34,726 bases of DNA from Bacilli bacterium (GCA_017937305.1 JAGBDV010000014.1:1-34726), one strand, 5' to 3'; numbered from the stretch's first letter, positions 8,962-17,395 are shown. A program made the numbers and translations. The notes: a model not told the origin generated them from the sequence alone.

Positions 8962-11451
8962 ATGAAAAGAAAATCTAATATCTCATTAATATTTTTAGTT
9001 ATCGCATCACTACTTGCTAGTGTGACTCTAGCTTTATTAATTATTAATCAAGGAAAGAATGTAATTAATGATATTTCTTTCTATGTTATTTGTGGTGCAT
9101 TATTTTCTTTACTTATTGCAGTTATTGTATCTTTTTCTAATCGTAAGAATCATCTTTATATTGAAACATTAGAAAATAGATTAGATCTTTGGAATACAAT
9201 TTCTTATAAAGTAAAAGGTGCTGGTGAAACTGCATTTAGAGATTTACCAATTGGTGTTATCGTTTTAGACAATGCTTATAAAGTAAAATGGAGCAACCCA
9301 ATTGTTCAAAAGATGCTAATGAGTGGCCTTAAAGAAAAGAATCTTAAAGAAATTGCCAATAGCAAAATTTATGAATTTATTAAAGATATTGAAGAAGAAG
9401 AAATAACTGATGATGTTATTATTCGCGAAATTGAATTATTTAAAAAGATTTATCAAATTATTTTTGTTCAAAGCGTTCGTATCGTATATTTAACTGAAAT
9501 TACTTCATTTGTTGATTTAAAAACTCAATATGCAAATCGTACTGTTGCAATAGGGTATATTAATGTAGATAACTTAGAAGAAGCTTTATCCGACTTAGAC
9601 GTTCAAGGTAAGAGTGAATGTCAAGGTAAGATTACTGGTGCTATTGTTAAATGGGCTGAAAAGTTTAAAGCATATGTTAGAGCGTTCTCTGATTCTAAAT
9701 TTATGCTAATGACTAACTATTCTCAATTAATCAAGATGATGGAAGATAACTTTGCAATTCTTGATGAAATTAAACTAATTTTAAAAACAACTAAAGCTGT
9801 TCATGTTACACTAAGTATGGGTGTTGCATGTGAAGATTTACATATCAAAGAATTATCTGATTTAGCTGAAGATCAACTTGAACTTGCTCTTAACCGTGGT
9901 GGTGACCAAGTAGTTGTACTTGTTAATGGTACTACAAGATTCTATGGTGCAAAAACAGATCCTACACGTAAAGAAGTTAAAGTTCAATTAAGATACAAAT
10001 ATCAAGAATTAGAAGATTTACTTAATAATGCAGGAACAGTTTTCTGTTGTGGTCATAAATGGCAAGATGCTGACTCATTTGGTGCTACTATTGCAATGTA
10101 TAATTTAGCAACTGCACTTGGTAAAAAAGTTTATATTATATTTGATGAAAATAGTATTGATGCTACAGTTAGAAAAGTATATGAAGATGTTAAAAAGTTC
10201 CATAAGGTTCTTTTAAAATCTTTTATTACTCCTCAAAAGGCAGTTGAACTTGTAAATGATAAAAGTTTATTAATGGTTCTAGACTGTCAATCTAAACGTC
10301 AAGTGTTATTAAATGAAAAACAATTAGCTGCATTTAAGACAATTGGTATTATTGACCATCATCGTAAGAATGATGAAGGAACAATTCCAAATCCAACATA
10401 TTATTATTCTGAACCTGCTGCTTCTTCAAGTGTTGAAGTAATCTTTACATTGTTAGAATTTTCTGAATATGAACTTAAGATTTCGGATAGTGAAGCTACT
10501 TGGATGCTTCTTGGTATTGTTGTAGATACAAATAACTTCGTATATCGTTCATCTAATATGACATTTGAAATAGCTGCACAACTTGCTAAAAAGCAAGCTA
10601 ATATGGGTAGAGTTAAGGAATACTTAAAAGAAAAGAAAGAAGAAAAATTACTTAGAAATAAACTTATTGGTGAAATTGAAGTTTATCGTAACAATGTTGC
10701 AATAGCAATGCAATCTGATGATGCTGAATTAGAAGCTGCTACTTTAGCAAAAGTTTCAGATGAATTATTATCAATTGAAGGATTTATTCTTGCTGTTACA
10801 TGTGGTTATAGTACTAATAAAACAATTCGTATTTCAGCTAGAAGTTTAGGTAAAGTTAACTGTCAAGTATTAATGGAAAAACTTGGTGGTGGTGGTCACT
10901 TAACTGCTGCTGCTTGTGTTCTAAATATTAGTAATATGCAAATTGCTAAAAAACGTCTTAAAGCTGCTATTGATGAAGTATTAAAAGAAGAAGAATTCAA
11001 GAAAGTTATTTTACAAGAAGATGTTCGTGGTAAAGGTCATCGTGGTGACTTATTAGAATTTGCTACTGAACAAGCTAATATCTTAATTCAAAGTGGTCTT
11101 GCAATTGAAGCTACTACAGAAAACATTCGAATGATGGAACAAGAAAAACAAGAAGAAGCTCAAGAAGCAGCACTTCAACTTAAAGAACTTTATGAAATTA
11201 AAAAAGTTATTGAAAGAGATGCTTTAAAAATTGAAGTTGAAACTGATGAACAAGGTCATATTTTAGAATTAATTAATTCTAAAACTATTGCAAATGCATT
11301 AGAAAAATCATCTGGTAAAAAGATTGATCGTCGTAAAGTTATTTTCTCAAGTAATGTTGTTGCACTTGGTTTATACGAAGCTCAAATCAAATTAAGTAAT
11401 GAGATTTATGCAACAATAACAATTCATATTGTTGAAAAACCTTCTAAATAG
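8962..11451 (+). CDS. gdpP: GdpP-type c-di-AMP phosphodiesterase fused to an L9-like domain
   Basis: 829 residues from the ATG at 8962; the in-frame GTG at 8953 is part of the ribosome binding site AAAGGTGAT. Two N-terminal membrane helices (about 8-30 and 38-60) precede a PAS-like domain (LPIGVIVLDNAYKVKWSN) and a degenerate GGDEF (ALNRGGDQVVV). The DHH/DHHA1 phosphodiesterase follows: GHKWQDADS at 364-372, DHH at 465-467, GGGGH at 642-646. These motifs support hydrolysis of c-di-AMP to pApA at the cytosolic membrane face. B. subtilis GdpP is about 659 residues. Here another 149 residues (681-829) form a complete L9-like module: VILQEDVRGKGHRGD, a long Glu/Lys helix, and a C-domain (KKIDRRKVIF). 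It lacks the GYA...FL rRNA-contact segment, reading EQANILIQ instead. First gene of the operon; rplI begins 15 bases downstream. Confidence 0.94.
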   Translation: MKRKSNISLIFLVIASLLASVTLALLIINQGKNVINDISFYVICGALFSLLIAVIVSFSNRKNHLYIETLENRLDLWNTISYKVKGAGETAFRDLPIGVIVLDNAYKVKWSNPIVQKMLMSGLKEKNLKEIANSKIYEFIKDIEEEEITDDVIIREIELFKKIYQIIFVQSVRIVYLTEITSFVDLKTQYANRTVAIGYINVDNLEEALSDLDVQGKSECQGKITGAIVKWAEKFKAYVRAFSDSKFMLMTNYSQLIKMMEDNFAILDEIKLILKTTKAVHVTLSMGVACEDLHIKELSDLAEDQLELALNRGGDQVVVLVNGTTRFYGAKTDPTRKEVKVQLRYKYQELEDLLNNAGTVFCCGHKWQDADSFGATIAMYNLATALGKKVYIIFDENSIDATVRKVYEDVKKFHKVLLKSFITPQKAVELVNDKSLLMVLDCQSKRQVLLNEKQLAAFKTIGIIDHHRKNDEGTIPNPTYYYSEPAASSSVEVIFTLLEFSEYELKISDSEATWMLLGIVVDTNNFVYRSSNMTFEIAAQLAKKQANMGRVKEYLKEKKEEKLLRNKLIGEIEVYRNNVAIAMQSDDAELEAATLAKVSDELLSIEGFILAVTCGYSTNKTIRISARSLGKVNCQVLMEKLGGGGHLTAAACVLNISNMQIAKKRLKAAIDEVLKEEEFKKVILQEDVRGKGHRGDLLEFATEQANILIQSGLAIEATTENIRMMEQEKQEEAQEAALQLKELYEIKKVIERDALKIEVETDEQGHILELINSKTIANALEKSSGKKIDRRKVIFSSNVVALGLYEAQIKLSNEIYATITIHIVEKPSK

Positions 11452-11466
11452 AAAGGATAGATTATT

Positions 11467-11910
11467 ATGAAAGTAATATTAATTGCTGATGTAAAAGGCA
11501 AAGGTAAAAAAGGTGAAGTTAAAGACTTTCAAGCTGGATATGCTAATTTCTTAGTTAAAAGTGGTTTAGCTAAAGTAGCAAGTGATGGCAATATGAAAGA
11601 ATTAGAAGAACAAAAAGCAGTTGAAGCTGCTAATGAAGCTAAACACCTTCAAGAAATGAAAGACTTAAAAGTAAAAATTGAAGCAGCTCCAGTTAAAATT
11701 ATTGTTAAGGTTGCTGCTGATGGACATGTTTTAGGAACTGTTACTACTAAACATATTGCAGAAGCTGTGGAAAAACAAATTGGTAGTAAAATTGATAAGC
11801 GTAAAATTACTTTTACAGCACTTGTTACTGCTTTAGGTGATTATACTGCAAAAGTACAATTACATAAAGAAGTTACTGCTACAATTAGTATCATTATCGC
11901 ATTAAAATAA
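11467..11910 (+). CDS. rplI: 50S ribosomal protein L9
   Basis: 147 residues, the usual length. The N-domain binds 23S rRNA near the L1 stalk: [21 protein letters not shown], then AGYANFL (one residue shorter than the common GYANNFL/GYARNFL). A long connecting helix ([18 protein letters not shown]) leads to the C-domain with [16 protein letters not shown] lies upstream. It follows gdpP by 15 bases and precedes dnaB by 36, matching the Firmicutes order gdpP-rplI-dnaB. A second L9-like domain is fused to the gdpP product just upstream, but this copy keeps the canonical rRNA-binding loop and is the likely ribosomal one. Confidence 0.96.
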   Translation: MKVILIADVKGKGKKGEVKDFQAGYANFLVKSGLAKVASDGNMKELEEQKAVEAANEAKHLQEMKDLKVKIEAAPVKIIVKVAADGHVLGTVTTKHIAEAVEKQIGSKIDKRKITFTALVTALGDYTAKVQLHKEVTATISIIIALK

Positions 11911-11946
11911 CAGATTATAATAGTAATATTATAAAAAGGAGAGTCT

Positions 11947-13416
11947 ATGAACAATAAAAAAGAAATTATATATAATCGTTCAGTCCCATTTAATACTGAA
12001 GCAGAAGTATATGTACTTGGTAGTGTATTTATTGATAATCGCATTATTGATGGTTTAATTGGAAAACTAGCTGATACAGATTTCTATGATCCACGCCATA
12101 CAATGGTTTATCGTGCAATGGTAAATTTAAGAAATAATGGTCTTTTAATTGATGTATTATCAGTTGTTGAAGAATTAAAACGCTTAAATTATGCTGATGT
12201 TGCAAATATTAGTAACTATCTTGTAGAAATCATTGACTCTGTTCCTTCAACTGCTTCTGTTAAATTATATATTGAAATTGTCGAAGAAAAAGCTATCGAA
12301 AGAAGATTACTACATAAGATGCAAGACTTATCAGATGATATCTTAAATCACCGTTATGGTTTAAATGATATGTTAGATAAAGTTGAAGCTAACATTATGG
12401 ATGTAGTTAAACTTCGTAGAACTTCAGAATTTATGACATTAAGTGAAGCCGCAGAAGATGTATTTACTAAGATTAATTCATATGTTGGTAAAGATCAAGA
12501 AATAATTGGTTTAAATACTGGTTATCCTAATCTTAATAGAGCTACACTTGGTTTCCAAAAAGGTGATTTGATGATTCTTGCAGCACGTCCTGCTGTCGGT
12601 AAATCATCTTACGCAATTAATCTTGCTCTTCAAGTTGCCAAAAACAACAATGCGCATGTTGCATTCTTCTCATTAGAAATGAGTATTGAACAATTATTAA
12701 TGAGAATTTATGCTTATCAAGCTGGTGTTGATTTATCAAAAATTAGAAGTGGTAAGTTAAATAGTGATGAATTATTATTACTTAGTCTTGCAAAAGAAGA
12801 TTTATCAAAACAAAATTTATATTTTGACGTATCTCCTTCTTCAAATATTGCAGATATTAGAACTAAATGTCGTCAATTAAAGCAAGCTGGTAAACTTGAT
12901 TTTATCGTAATTGACTACTTACAATTAATTACAACTGAAAATTCAAGAGGTAATCGTCAAGAAGAAGTTAGTAAAATTTCTCGTCAATTAAAAACCCTTG
13001 CACAAGAATTACAAGTGCCAATTCTTGCATTATCACAATTATCACGTAACTTAGAAGGACGTGAAAATAAAACTCCTCAACTTGCTGACTTAAGAGAATC
13101 AGGAAGTATAGAGCAAGATGCCGATATCGTATTCTTCATTTATCGTAGAAGTGATGTTGAAGATCAAGATGTGGCAGATCAATTAAATGAAAAATTAAAA
13201 GAAGAACAATTACAAAGAGAACAAAAGTCTAAGAAAGAAATGATTGAAGTAATTGTATCAATAGCTAAAAACCGTCAAGGTCCATTACAAGATTTCGACT
13301 ACCATTTCTATGGTCACTTATGTAGATTTACAGAACAAAGAGATTTCCGTAAACCTGTAGGAAAACGTCGTCGTGCTCAAGGAATGCGTCGCTTAAACGG
13401 TAATAATAACGATTAA
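11947..13416 (+). CDS. dnaB: Replicative DNA helicase
   Basis: 489 residues (dnaC in B. subtilis naming). Hexameric 5'-3' helicase at the replication fork. The N-terminal helical domain starts at SVPFNTEAEVYVLGS. The RecA-like domain holds LNTGYPNLNRATLGF, Walker A ARPAVGKS (GKS at 218-220), FFSLEMS, Walker B FIVIDYLQLI, SQLSRNLEGR (arginine-finger region) and DLRESGSIEQDADIVFFIYR. The basic C-terminal tail (RKPVGKRRRAQGMRR) is typical. The ATG follows AAAAGGAGAG. It lies 36 bases after rplI and ends 10 bases before prfA, so it is probably cotranscribed with both. Confidence 0.97.
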   Translation: MNNKKEIIYNRSVPFNTEAEVYVLGSVFIDNRIIDGLIGKLADTDFYDPRHTMVYRAMVNLRNNGLLIDVLSVVEELKRLNYADVANISNYLVEIIDSVPSTASVKLYIEIVEEKAIERRLLHKMQDLSDDILNHRYGLNDMLDKVEANIMDVVKLRRTSEFMTLSEAAEDVFTKINSYVGKDQEIIGLNTGYPNLNRATLGFQKGDLMILAARPAVGKSSYAINLALQVAKNNNAHVAFFSLEMSIEQLLMRIYAYQAGVDLSKIRSGKLNSDELLLLSLAKEDLSKQNLYFDVSPSSNIADIRTKCRQLKQAGKLDFIVIDYLQLITTENSRGNRQEEVSKISRQLKTLAQELQVPILALSQLSRNLEGRENKTPQLADLRESGSIEQDADIVFFIYRRSDVEDQDVADQLNEKLKEEQLQREQKSKKEMIEVIVSIAKNRQGPLQDFDYHFYGHLCRFTEQRDFRKPVGKRRRAQGMRRLNGNNND

Positions 13417-13426
13417 GGAGAACAAC

Positions 13427-14497
13427 ATGAGAGACCGTTTAGAAGTTATTTGTGAAAGATACAATCAAATAACAGAAATGCTTTCTAATCCTGAAATAGT
13501 TTCAGATATTAAAAAATTAACTGAACTTTCTAAAGAACAAAGAGGCTTAGAAGCTGTAGTTAATAAATATACTGAACTAAAGCAATTAGAAAGAGATATT
13601 GAAGACTTAAAAGAAATGAGTAAAGATTCTGATCCTGATTTAAGAGAAATGGCTGAACTTGAATTAACAGAATCACAAGAAAAAATTGAAAAGATTATTG
13701 AAGATATCAAAATCCTACTAATTCCAAAAGACCCTAATGACGAAAAGAACGTTATCGTTGAAATTAGAGGTGCTGCTGGTGGTGATGAAGGTAATATCTT
13801 TGCTGGAGATTTATTTAGAATGTATTCTAAATATGCTGAATCACGTGGGTGGAAAATTGAACTTATGGATTCTGAACAATGTGAAGCTGGTGGATTTAGC
13901 TATATTGGATTCATGATAAAAGGTGATTCTGTTTATTCATATCTAAAGTATGAATCTGGTTCACATCGTGTACAAAGAGTTCCATCAACTGAATCTGCAG
14001 GACGTATTCATACATCAACTGCTACAGTTTTAGTAATGCCTGAAGCTGAAGAATTAGAAGTAGAACTTGATATGAATGATGTAAGAATTGATACATTTTG
14101 TGCATCAGGTCCTGGTGGACAATGTGTAAATACTACTAAATCTGCTATTCGTGTTACACACATCCCAACTGGTATTGTTGTAAGTTGTCAAGATGGTAAG
14201 AGCCAACATGAAAATAAAGCAAGTGCTTTAAAAGTACTTCGTGCAAGACTTTATGATCATATGCTTCAAGAAAAAGAAGCTGCCGAAGGTGCTGAAAGAC
14301 AATCTAAGATTGGTCATGGAGACAGAAGTGAAAAAATAAGAACTTATAACTATCCTCAAAATAGAATTACTGACCATAGAATTGGTTTTACTATTCAACA
14401 ATTAGATAGAGTTATGGAAGGTAAACTTGATAGTGTAATTGAAGCATTAATTGCATTTGAACAAAAACGTGCTTTAAGTGCAAATGAAGAAAAATAA
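13427..14497 (+). CDS. prfA: Peptide chain release factor 1
   Basis: 356 residues, normal for RF1. Terminates translation at UAA and UAG. The GGQ motif that triggers peptidyl-tRNA hydrolysis is at 230-232 (CASGPGGQCVN). The codon-recognition loop reads HRVQRVPSTES, with PST at the RF1 P-x-T position, which separates it from RF2 (SPF). AAGGAG precedes the ATG. Last gene of the gdpP operon, directly upstream of its Gln-methylating partner prmC. UAA/UAG dominate the stop codons of this window. Confidence 0.97.
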   Translation: MRDRLEVICERYNQITEMLSNPEIVSDIKKLTELSKEQRGLEAVVNKYTELKQLERDIEDLKEMSKDSDPDLREMAELELTESQEKIEKIIEDIKILLIPKDPNDEKNVIVEIRGAAGGDEGNIFAGDLFRMYSKYAESRGWKIELMDSEQCEAGGFSYIGFMIKGDSVYSYLKYESGSHRVQRVPSTESAGRIHTSTATVLVMPEAEELEVELDMNDVRIDTFCASGPGGQCVNTTKSAIRVTHIPTGIVVSCQDGKSQHENKASALKVLRARLYDHMLQEKEAAEGAERQSKIGHGDRSEKIRTYNYPQNRITDHRIGFTIQQLDRVMEGKLDSVIEALIAFEQKRALSANEEK

Positions 14498-14499
14498 TA

Positions 14500-14532
14500 A
14501 AATAAGTCATCAGTTTTGATGACTTATTTGTA
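14500..14532 (+). terminator. Probable terminator of the gdpP-prfA operon
   Basis: Stem AAATAAGTCATCA (14500-14512) / TGATGACTTATTT (14517-14529), loop GTTT. The T-run is short and continues into GTATATAATG, so termination may be incomplete. Confidence 0.7.
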
Positions 14533-14590
14533 TATAATGTTATAAACTAATCCATTTAATAAATAATTACTAAGTTTATCAATTAACTTA

Positions 14591-14619
14591 TTGTCGAATT
14601 TTTAAATAAATGATATAAT
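14591..14619 (+). promoter_or_regulatory. Sigma-A promoter of prmC-tsaC
   Basis: TTGTCG at 14591-14596, 17-base spacer, TATAAT at 14614-14619 with extended -10 TGA. Confidence 0.8.
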
Positions 14620-14648
14620 ATATTTAGAAATGATTTAAGAGGTGAATC

Positions 14649-15497
14649 ATGACTTATCGCGAATTACTTAATAAATATAAAAGTATTGCAGAAGAAAAAG
14701 ACTTAGAAGTAGAAGCTATTAAATTATTAATCTTAGAATTATCAAATTATGATGGTGCAAGTTTTCTAGCGCACTTTGATGATGAAATAGAAAATGATAA
14801 ATTAAATGTCCTACTTACTGCAATAAGCAAATATGTTAATGATTTTATTCCAGTTCAACATATTTTAGGATATTCATACTTTTATGGGTATAAATTAAAA
14901 GTTTCTAAAGATGTATTAGTACCAAGATGTGAAACTGAAGAACTAGTTAGTTATGTACTTGAATATTATGATGAAATATTTAAAGGAAAAAGTGTTGAAG
15001 TATGTGATATTGGTACAGGCAGTGGTGCTATTAGTATCGCACTTAGTAAAGAAGAACCTAAGATGAATGTTACTGCAACTGATATTTCTAAAGAAGCACT
15101 TGAAATAGCAAAGCTTAATGCAAAAAATAATCGTGCAAGTATTAAATTTTTAGAAGGTGATTTGTTAGAGCCTTTAATAACAAATAATTTAAAATTTGAT
15201 ATTTTAGTATCTAACCCTCCTTATATTGCATTAGGTGATGAGGTAGATCCTTTAGTAGTTAAAAACGAACCACATCTTGCATTATTTGCAGAAAATAATG
15301 GGATGGAATGCTATGAAAAAATATTGAAAGATGCATCAAAAGTATTAAATAAAACCAATATCATTTTATTTGAACATGGATATAAACAAAAAGAATTAAT
15401 GATAAATCTAGTTGATAAGTATTTTCCAAATTCAGAATGTGAAGTAATCAAAGATTTAAGTGGTAATGATCGAATCACTGTAATTATTAATAAGTAG
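14649..15497 (+). CDS. prmC: Release factor glutamine N5-methyltransferase
   Basis: 282 residues. Methylates the Gln of the GGQ motif in release factors using S-adenosylmethionine. N-terminal helical domain with QHILGYSYFYG and VLVPRCETEEL, then the SAM-binding VCDIGTGSGAISIAL and the catalytic NPPY at 189-192. AAGAGGTGA precedes the ATG. Placement after prfA and before tsaC is the classical Firmicutes order, and the two reading frames are 8 bases apart. Confidence 0.96.
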   Translation: MTYRELLNKYKSIAEEKDLEVEAIKLLILELSNYDGASFLAHFDDEIENDKLNVLLTAISKYVNDFIPVQHILGYSYFYGYKLKVSKDVLVPRCETEELVSYVLEYYDEIFKGKSVEVCDIGTGSGAISIALSKEEPKMNVTATDISKEALEIAKLNAKNNRASIKFLEGDLLEPLITNNLKFDILVSNPPYIALGDEVDPLVVKNEPHLALFAENNGMECYEKILKDASKVLNKTNIILFEHGYKQKELMINLVDKYFPNSECEVIKDLSGNDRITVIINK

Positions 15498-15505
15498 GTG
15501 AATGT

Positions 15506-16078
15506 ATGTTTATTAAAGATTTAAACAATCTAAAAAAAGAAGATTTAATAGGAAAAGTTATTTGTTTTCCTACTGATACAGTATATGGTGTTGGTTGTAT
15601 TCTAGGTGATGAAGAAGCACTTGAAAAAATATATGAACTTAAAAATCGTGATTTATCTAAACCTCTTGCCATATTAGTTCCAAATAAAGAATCAATTAAA
15701 GATTATGTAAAAGATATCCCAAATGTTGCAGAAGATTATATGAGTAATTATTGGCCTGGTGCTTTAACAATTATTTTTAATAAAAAAGATGGTGTATGTG
15801 ATAGTTTTACAAAGGGACTTTCTACAATTGGATTTAGAATGCCTAATTCTAAAGTAGCTCTAGAAGTATTAAGAAAATTTGGTCCTCTTGCAACTACAAG
15901 TGTTAATATAAGTAATGAACCTCCGATAAATAATCTTGAAGAAATTATTAAACATTTTAAAGATAAAATTGATTATATAATTGAGGATAAAGAAGAAATA
16001 TCTAAAATCTCATCAACTATTGTAGATGTGTCAAAAGAAAAAATAGTCATTTTAAGACAAGGCGATATAAAATTATAA
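15506..16078 (+). CDS. tsaC: L-threonylcarbamoyladenylate synthase (YrdC/Sua5 family)
   Basis: 190 residues. Makes threonylcarbamoyl-AMP from Thr, bicarbonate and ATP for the t6A37 modification of ANN-decoding tRNAs. Typical signatures: FPTDTVYGVGC, the KNRDLSKPLAILV motif that binds nucleotide and threonine, WPGALTIIF, GFRMPNS and TTSVNIS. It is a short YrdC/YwlC-like protein without the C-terminal Sua5 domain seen in longer homologues. RBS AGGTGA. Second gene of the prmC unit; its stop lies 5 bases before the hairpin that precedes spoIIR. Confidence 0.95.
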   Translation: MFIKDLNNLKKEDLIGKVICFPTDTVYGVGCILGDEEALEKIYELKNRDLSKPLAILVPNKESIKDYVKDIPNVAEDYMSNYWPGALTIIFNKKDGVCDSFTKGLSTIGFRMPNSKVALEVLRKFGPLATTSVNISNEPPINNLEEIIKHFKDKIDYIIEDKEEISKISSTIVDVSKEKIVILRQGDIKL

Positions 16079-16079
16079 T

Positions 16080-16109
16080 GTATAAATCACTAATTCTATG
16101 GTAAAAATA
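16080..16109 (+). promoter_or_regulatory. Putative SigF (forespore) promoter of spoIIR
   Basis: GTATA at 16080-16084, exactly 15 bases, then GGTAAAAATA at 16100-16109. From memory, the B. subtilis SigF consensus is GYATA-N15-GGNNANAHNR, and every fixed position matches. spoIIR is SigF-controlled in B. subtilis. A start near 16115 would leave the mRNA beginning almost at the ribosome binding site. Confidence 0.6.
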
Positions 16110-16126
16110 GGATTGGTGATTTTTTT
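16084..16126 (+). terminator. tsaC terminator hairpin that contains the spoIIR ribosome binding site
   Basis: Arms 16084-16099 and 16107-16122 form 16 base pairs, two of them U-G wobbles, with loop GGTAAAA. A run of seven T's (16120-16126) begins in the stem and ends at the spoIIR ATG (16127). The 3' arm holds GGTGA (16115-16119), the only good ribosome binding site for spoIIR. A read-through mRNA would hide it; an mRNA starting inside the hairpin would not. Confidence 0.75.
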
Positions 16127-16594
16127 ATGAGAAAGTTAATTGTTATTTATTTATTTTTACTGATATTACTTTTTACGAATAGTTGCAGCAAAAGCGATGA
16201 ATATATAAGACTTCGTATTATTGCAAATTCTAATTCAACTTTAGATATTAACGATAAAACAATGATTAAAGAAGTAATTAAAGATTTATTTGATAGTAAA
16301 AAATTAGATTATAATTCTTTAAATATTGAATCTTTAAGAATATATTTAAAAGAAGAATTAGATGAAGAGTTATTTAATAAACTAAATATTTCTAAATGCA
16401 TCAGTTATTATCCTGCTAAAGCATATAATAATAAATTTATTCCATCAGGTAATTATGAGACATTATTAATTGAAATAAATGAAGGAAAAGGAAATAATTT
16501 TTGGACATTACTTTATCCTGAATATTTTGGATTTGAATTTGAAGAATCAAATGAAATAGAATTTAGAAGTTACTTTTATGATAGATTATCTTAA
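16127..16594 (+). CDS. spoIIR: Stage II sporulation protein R, predicted lipoprotein form
   Basis: 155 residues, shorter than the roughly 224 of B. subtilis SpoIIR but covering the core domain. Recognised by YIRLRIIANSNS near the start and by YPAKAYNNKFIPSGNYETLLIEI followed by GKGNNFWTLLYPEYFGFEF. In B. subtilis SpoIIR is secreted from the forespore and triggers SpoIIGA to process pro-SigE. The N-terminus is a hydrophobic signal ending in FTNSC with Cys20 in lipobox position, so lipidation is predicted. The gene sits between tsaC and rpiB, as in the B. subtilis ywk/ywl cluster. The start codon directly follows the terminator T-run. Confidence 0.88.
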   Translation: MRKLIVIYLFLLILLFTNSCSKSDEYIRLRIIANSNSTLDINDKTMIKEVIKDLFDSKKLDYNSLNIESLRIYLKEELDEELFNKLNISKCISYYPAKAYNNKFIPSGNYETLLIEINEGKGNNFWTLLYPEYFGFEFEESNEIEFRSYFYDRLS

Positions 16595-16628
16595 TAAAGC
16601 ATAAATAACTACGAAAATATTTAAAATA

Positions 16629-16637
16629 TGATATACT
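16629..16637 (+). promoter_or_regulatory. Extended -10 promoter of rpiB
   Basis: TGA followed by TATACT (16632-16637), about 20 bases before the rpiB ribosome binding site. No good -35 is seen at the right distance (CTACGA at 16609-16614). Confidence 0.5.
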
Positions 16638-16655
16638 ATAAATAGAGGTGATAAA

Positions 16656-17093
16656 ATGATTATTTCAATTGCAAGCGATCATGCTGGACTTACACTAAAA
16701 GAAGAAATTAAAAACTATTTAACTAATAAAGGCGTTGAAGTATTAGATTTTGGGACTAATTCAACTGATTCCTGTGATTATCCAGACTTTGGATATCCTG
16801 CAGCTTGTGCTGTAAAAGAAGGAAAAGTAGATTTTGGTATTTTAGTATGCTATACAGGAATTGGTATGTCAATGGTTGCAAATAAAGTAAAAGGCATTCG
16901 TGGTGCTTTAGTTGGAAGCGTTGAAAATGCTCATCTTACTAGAGAACATAATAATGCAAATGTGTTATGTCTTGCTGCAAAAGATACTAAAACTCCTTTA
17001 GCTTTCCAAATTGTTGATGAATTTTTAAATACTGAATTTGCTGGCGGACGTCATGAACGTAGAGTAAATAAAGTAATGGATATTGAAAAGTAA
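16656..17093 (+). CDS. rpiB: Ribose-5-phosphate isomerase B
   Basis: 145 residues, normal for the RpiB/LacAB family. Interconverts ribose 5-phosphate and ribulose 5-phosphate. Signatures: IASDHAGLTLKEEI, DFGTNSTDSCDYPDFGYP, and VCYTGIGMSMVANKVKGIRGAL. The catalytic Cys is kept but the common CGTGIG reads CYTGIG. NNANVLCLAAKDT and GGRHERRV complete the phosphate-binding parts. RBS AGAGGTGAT. The order matches B. subtilis ywlF. A LacA/LacB-like sugar isomerase role cannot be excluded, but the context favours RpiB. Confidence 0.92.
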   Translation: MIISIASDHAGLTLKEEIKNYLTNKGVEVLDFGTNSTDSCDYPDFGYPAACAVKEGKVDFGILVCYTGIGMSMVANKVKGIRGALVGSVENAHLTREHNNANVLCLAAKDTKTPLAFQIVDEFLNTEFAGGRHERRVNKVMDIEK

Positions 17094-17094
17094 T

Positions 17095-17358
17095 ATGGAA
17101 AATAAAACATTTAAAGAACAATCATTTAAAGAAATACTAACAGCTTCGATTTGGAAAATATTTGGTATGGCAGGAATAGGATTTTTACTTGGATACTTAG
17201 TATATCGAGATTCAGAAAAAGATGGTAATCCAGAGATCTTATATTTATGGTTTTTATTAGGTTTATTTACTTTAATTGGAATAATTATGTTTTTGGTAAA
17301 AGTAATACCAGCGTATAAAAAAGTATTAAAACAAAGAAAAGAAAAAGAAAATAATTAA
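17095..17358 (+). CDS. Small two-helix membrane protein, AtpI/AtpZ-like
   Basis: 87 residues from the ATG at 17095; an in-frame TTG at 17083 would overlap rpiB and has no ribosome binding site. Stop and start are arranged TAATATG, suggesting translational coupling to rpiB. Two membrane segments: IFGMAGIGFLLGYLVY and ILYLWFLLGLFTLIGIIMFLV, joined by RDSEKDGNPE. The Gly-rich first helix, short Asp/Pro loop and second helix resemble AtpI/AtpZ, the small protein at the head of F-ATPase operons. In B. subtilis the rpiB region is followed by atpI, which supports this. No ATP synthase genes follow here. Confidence 0.55.
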   Translation: MENKTFKEQSFKEILTASIWKIFGMAGIGFLLGYLVYRDSEKDGNPEILYLWFLLGLFTLIGIIMFLVKVIPAYKKVLKQRKEKENN

Positions 17359-17395
17359 GACTGCAAAGAAGAGACTTCATTGCAGTCTTTTTTCT
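17358..17395 (+). terminator. Rho-independent terminator
   Basis: Stem AGACTGCAA (17358-17366) / TTGCAGTCT (17380-17388), 13-base loop, then TTTTTCTT. It starts in the stop codon. Confidence 0.92.

Noticed and set aside
17083..17094. TTG start for the AtpI-like gene
   Set aside because: It overlaps the end of rpiB and has no ribosome binding site; the ATG at 17095 follows the rpiB stop by one base.
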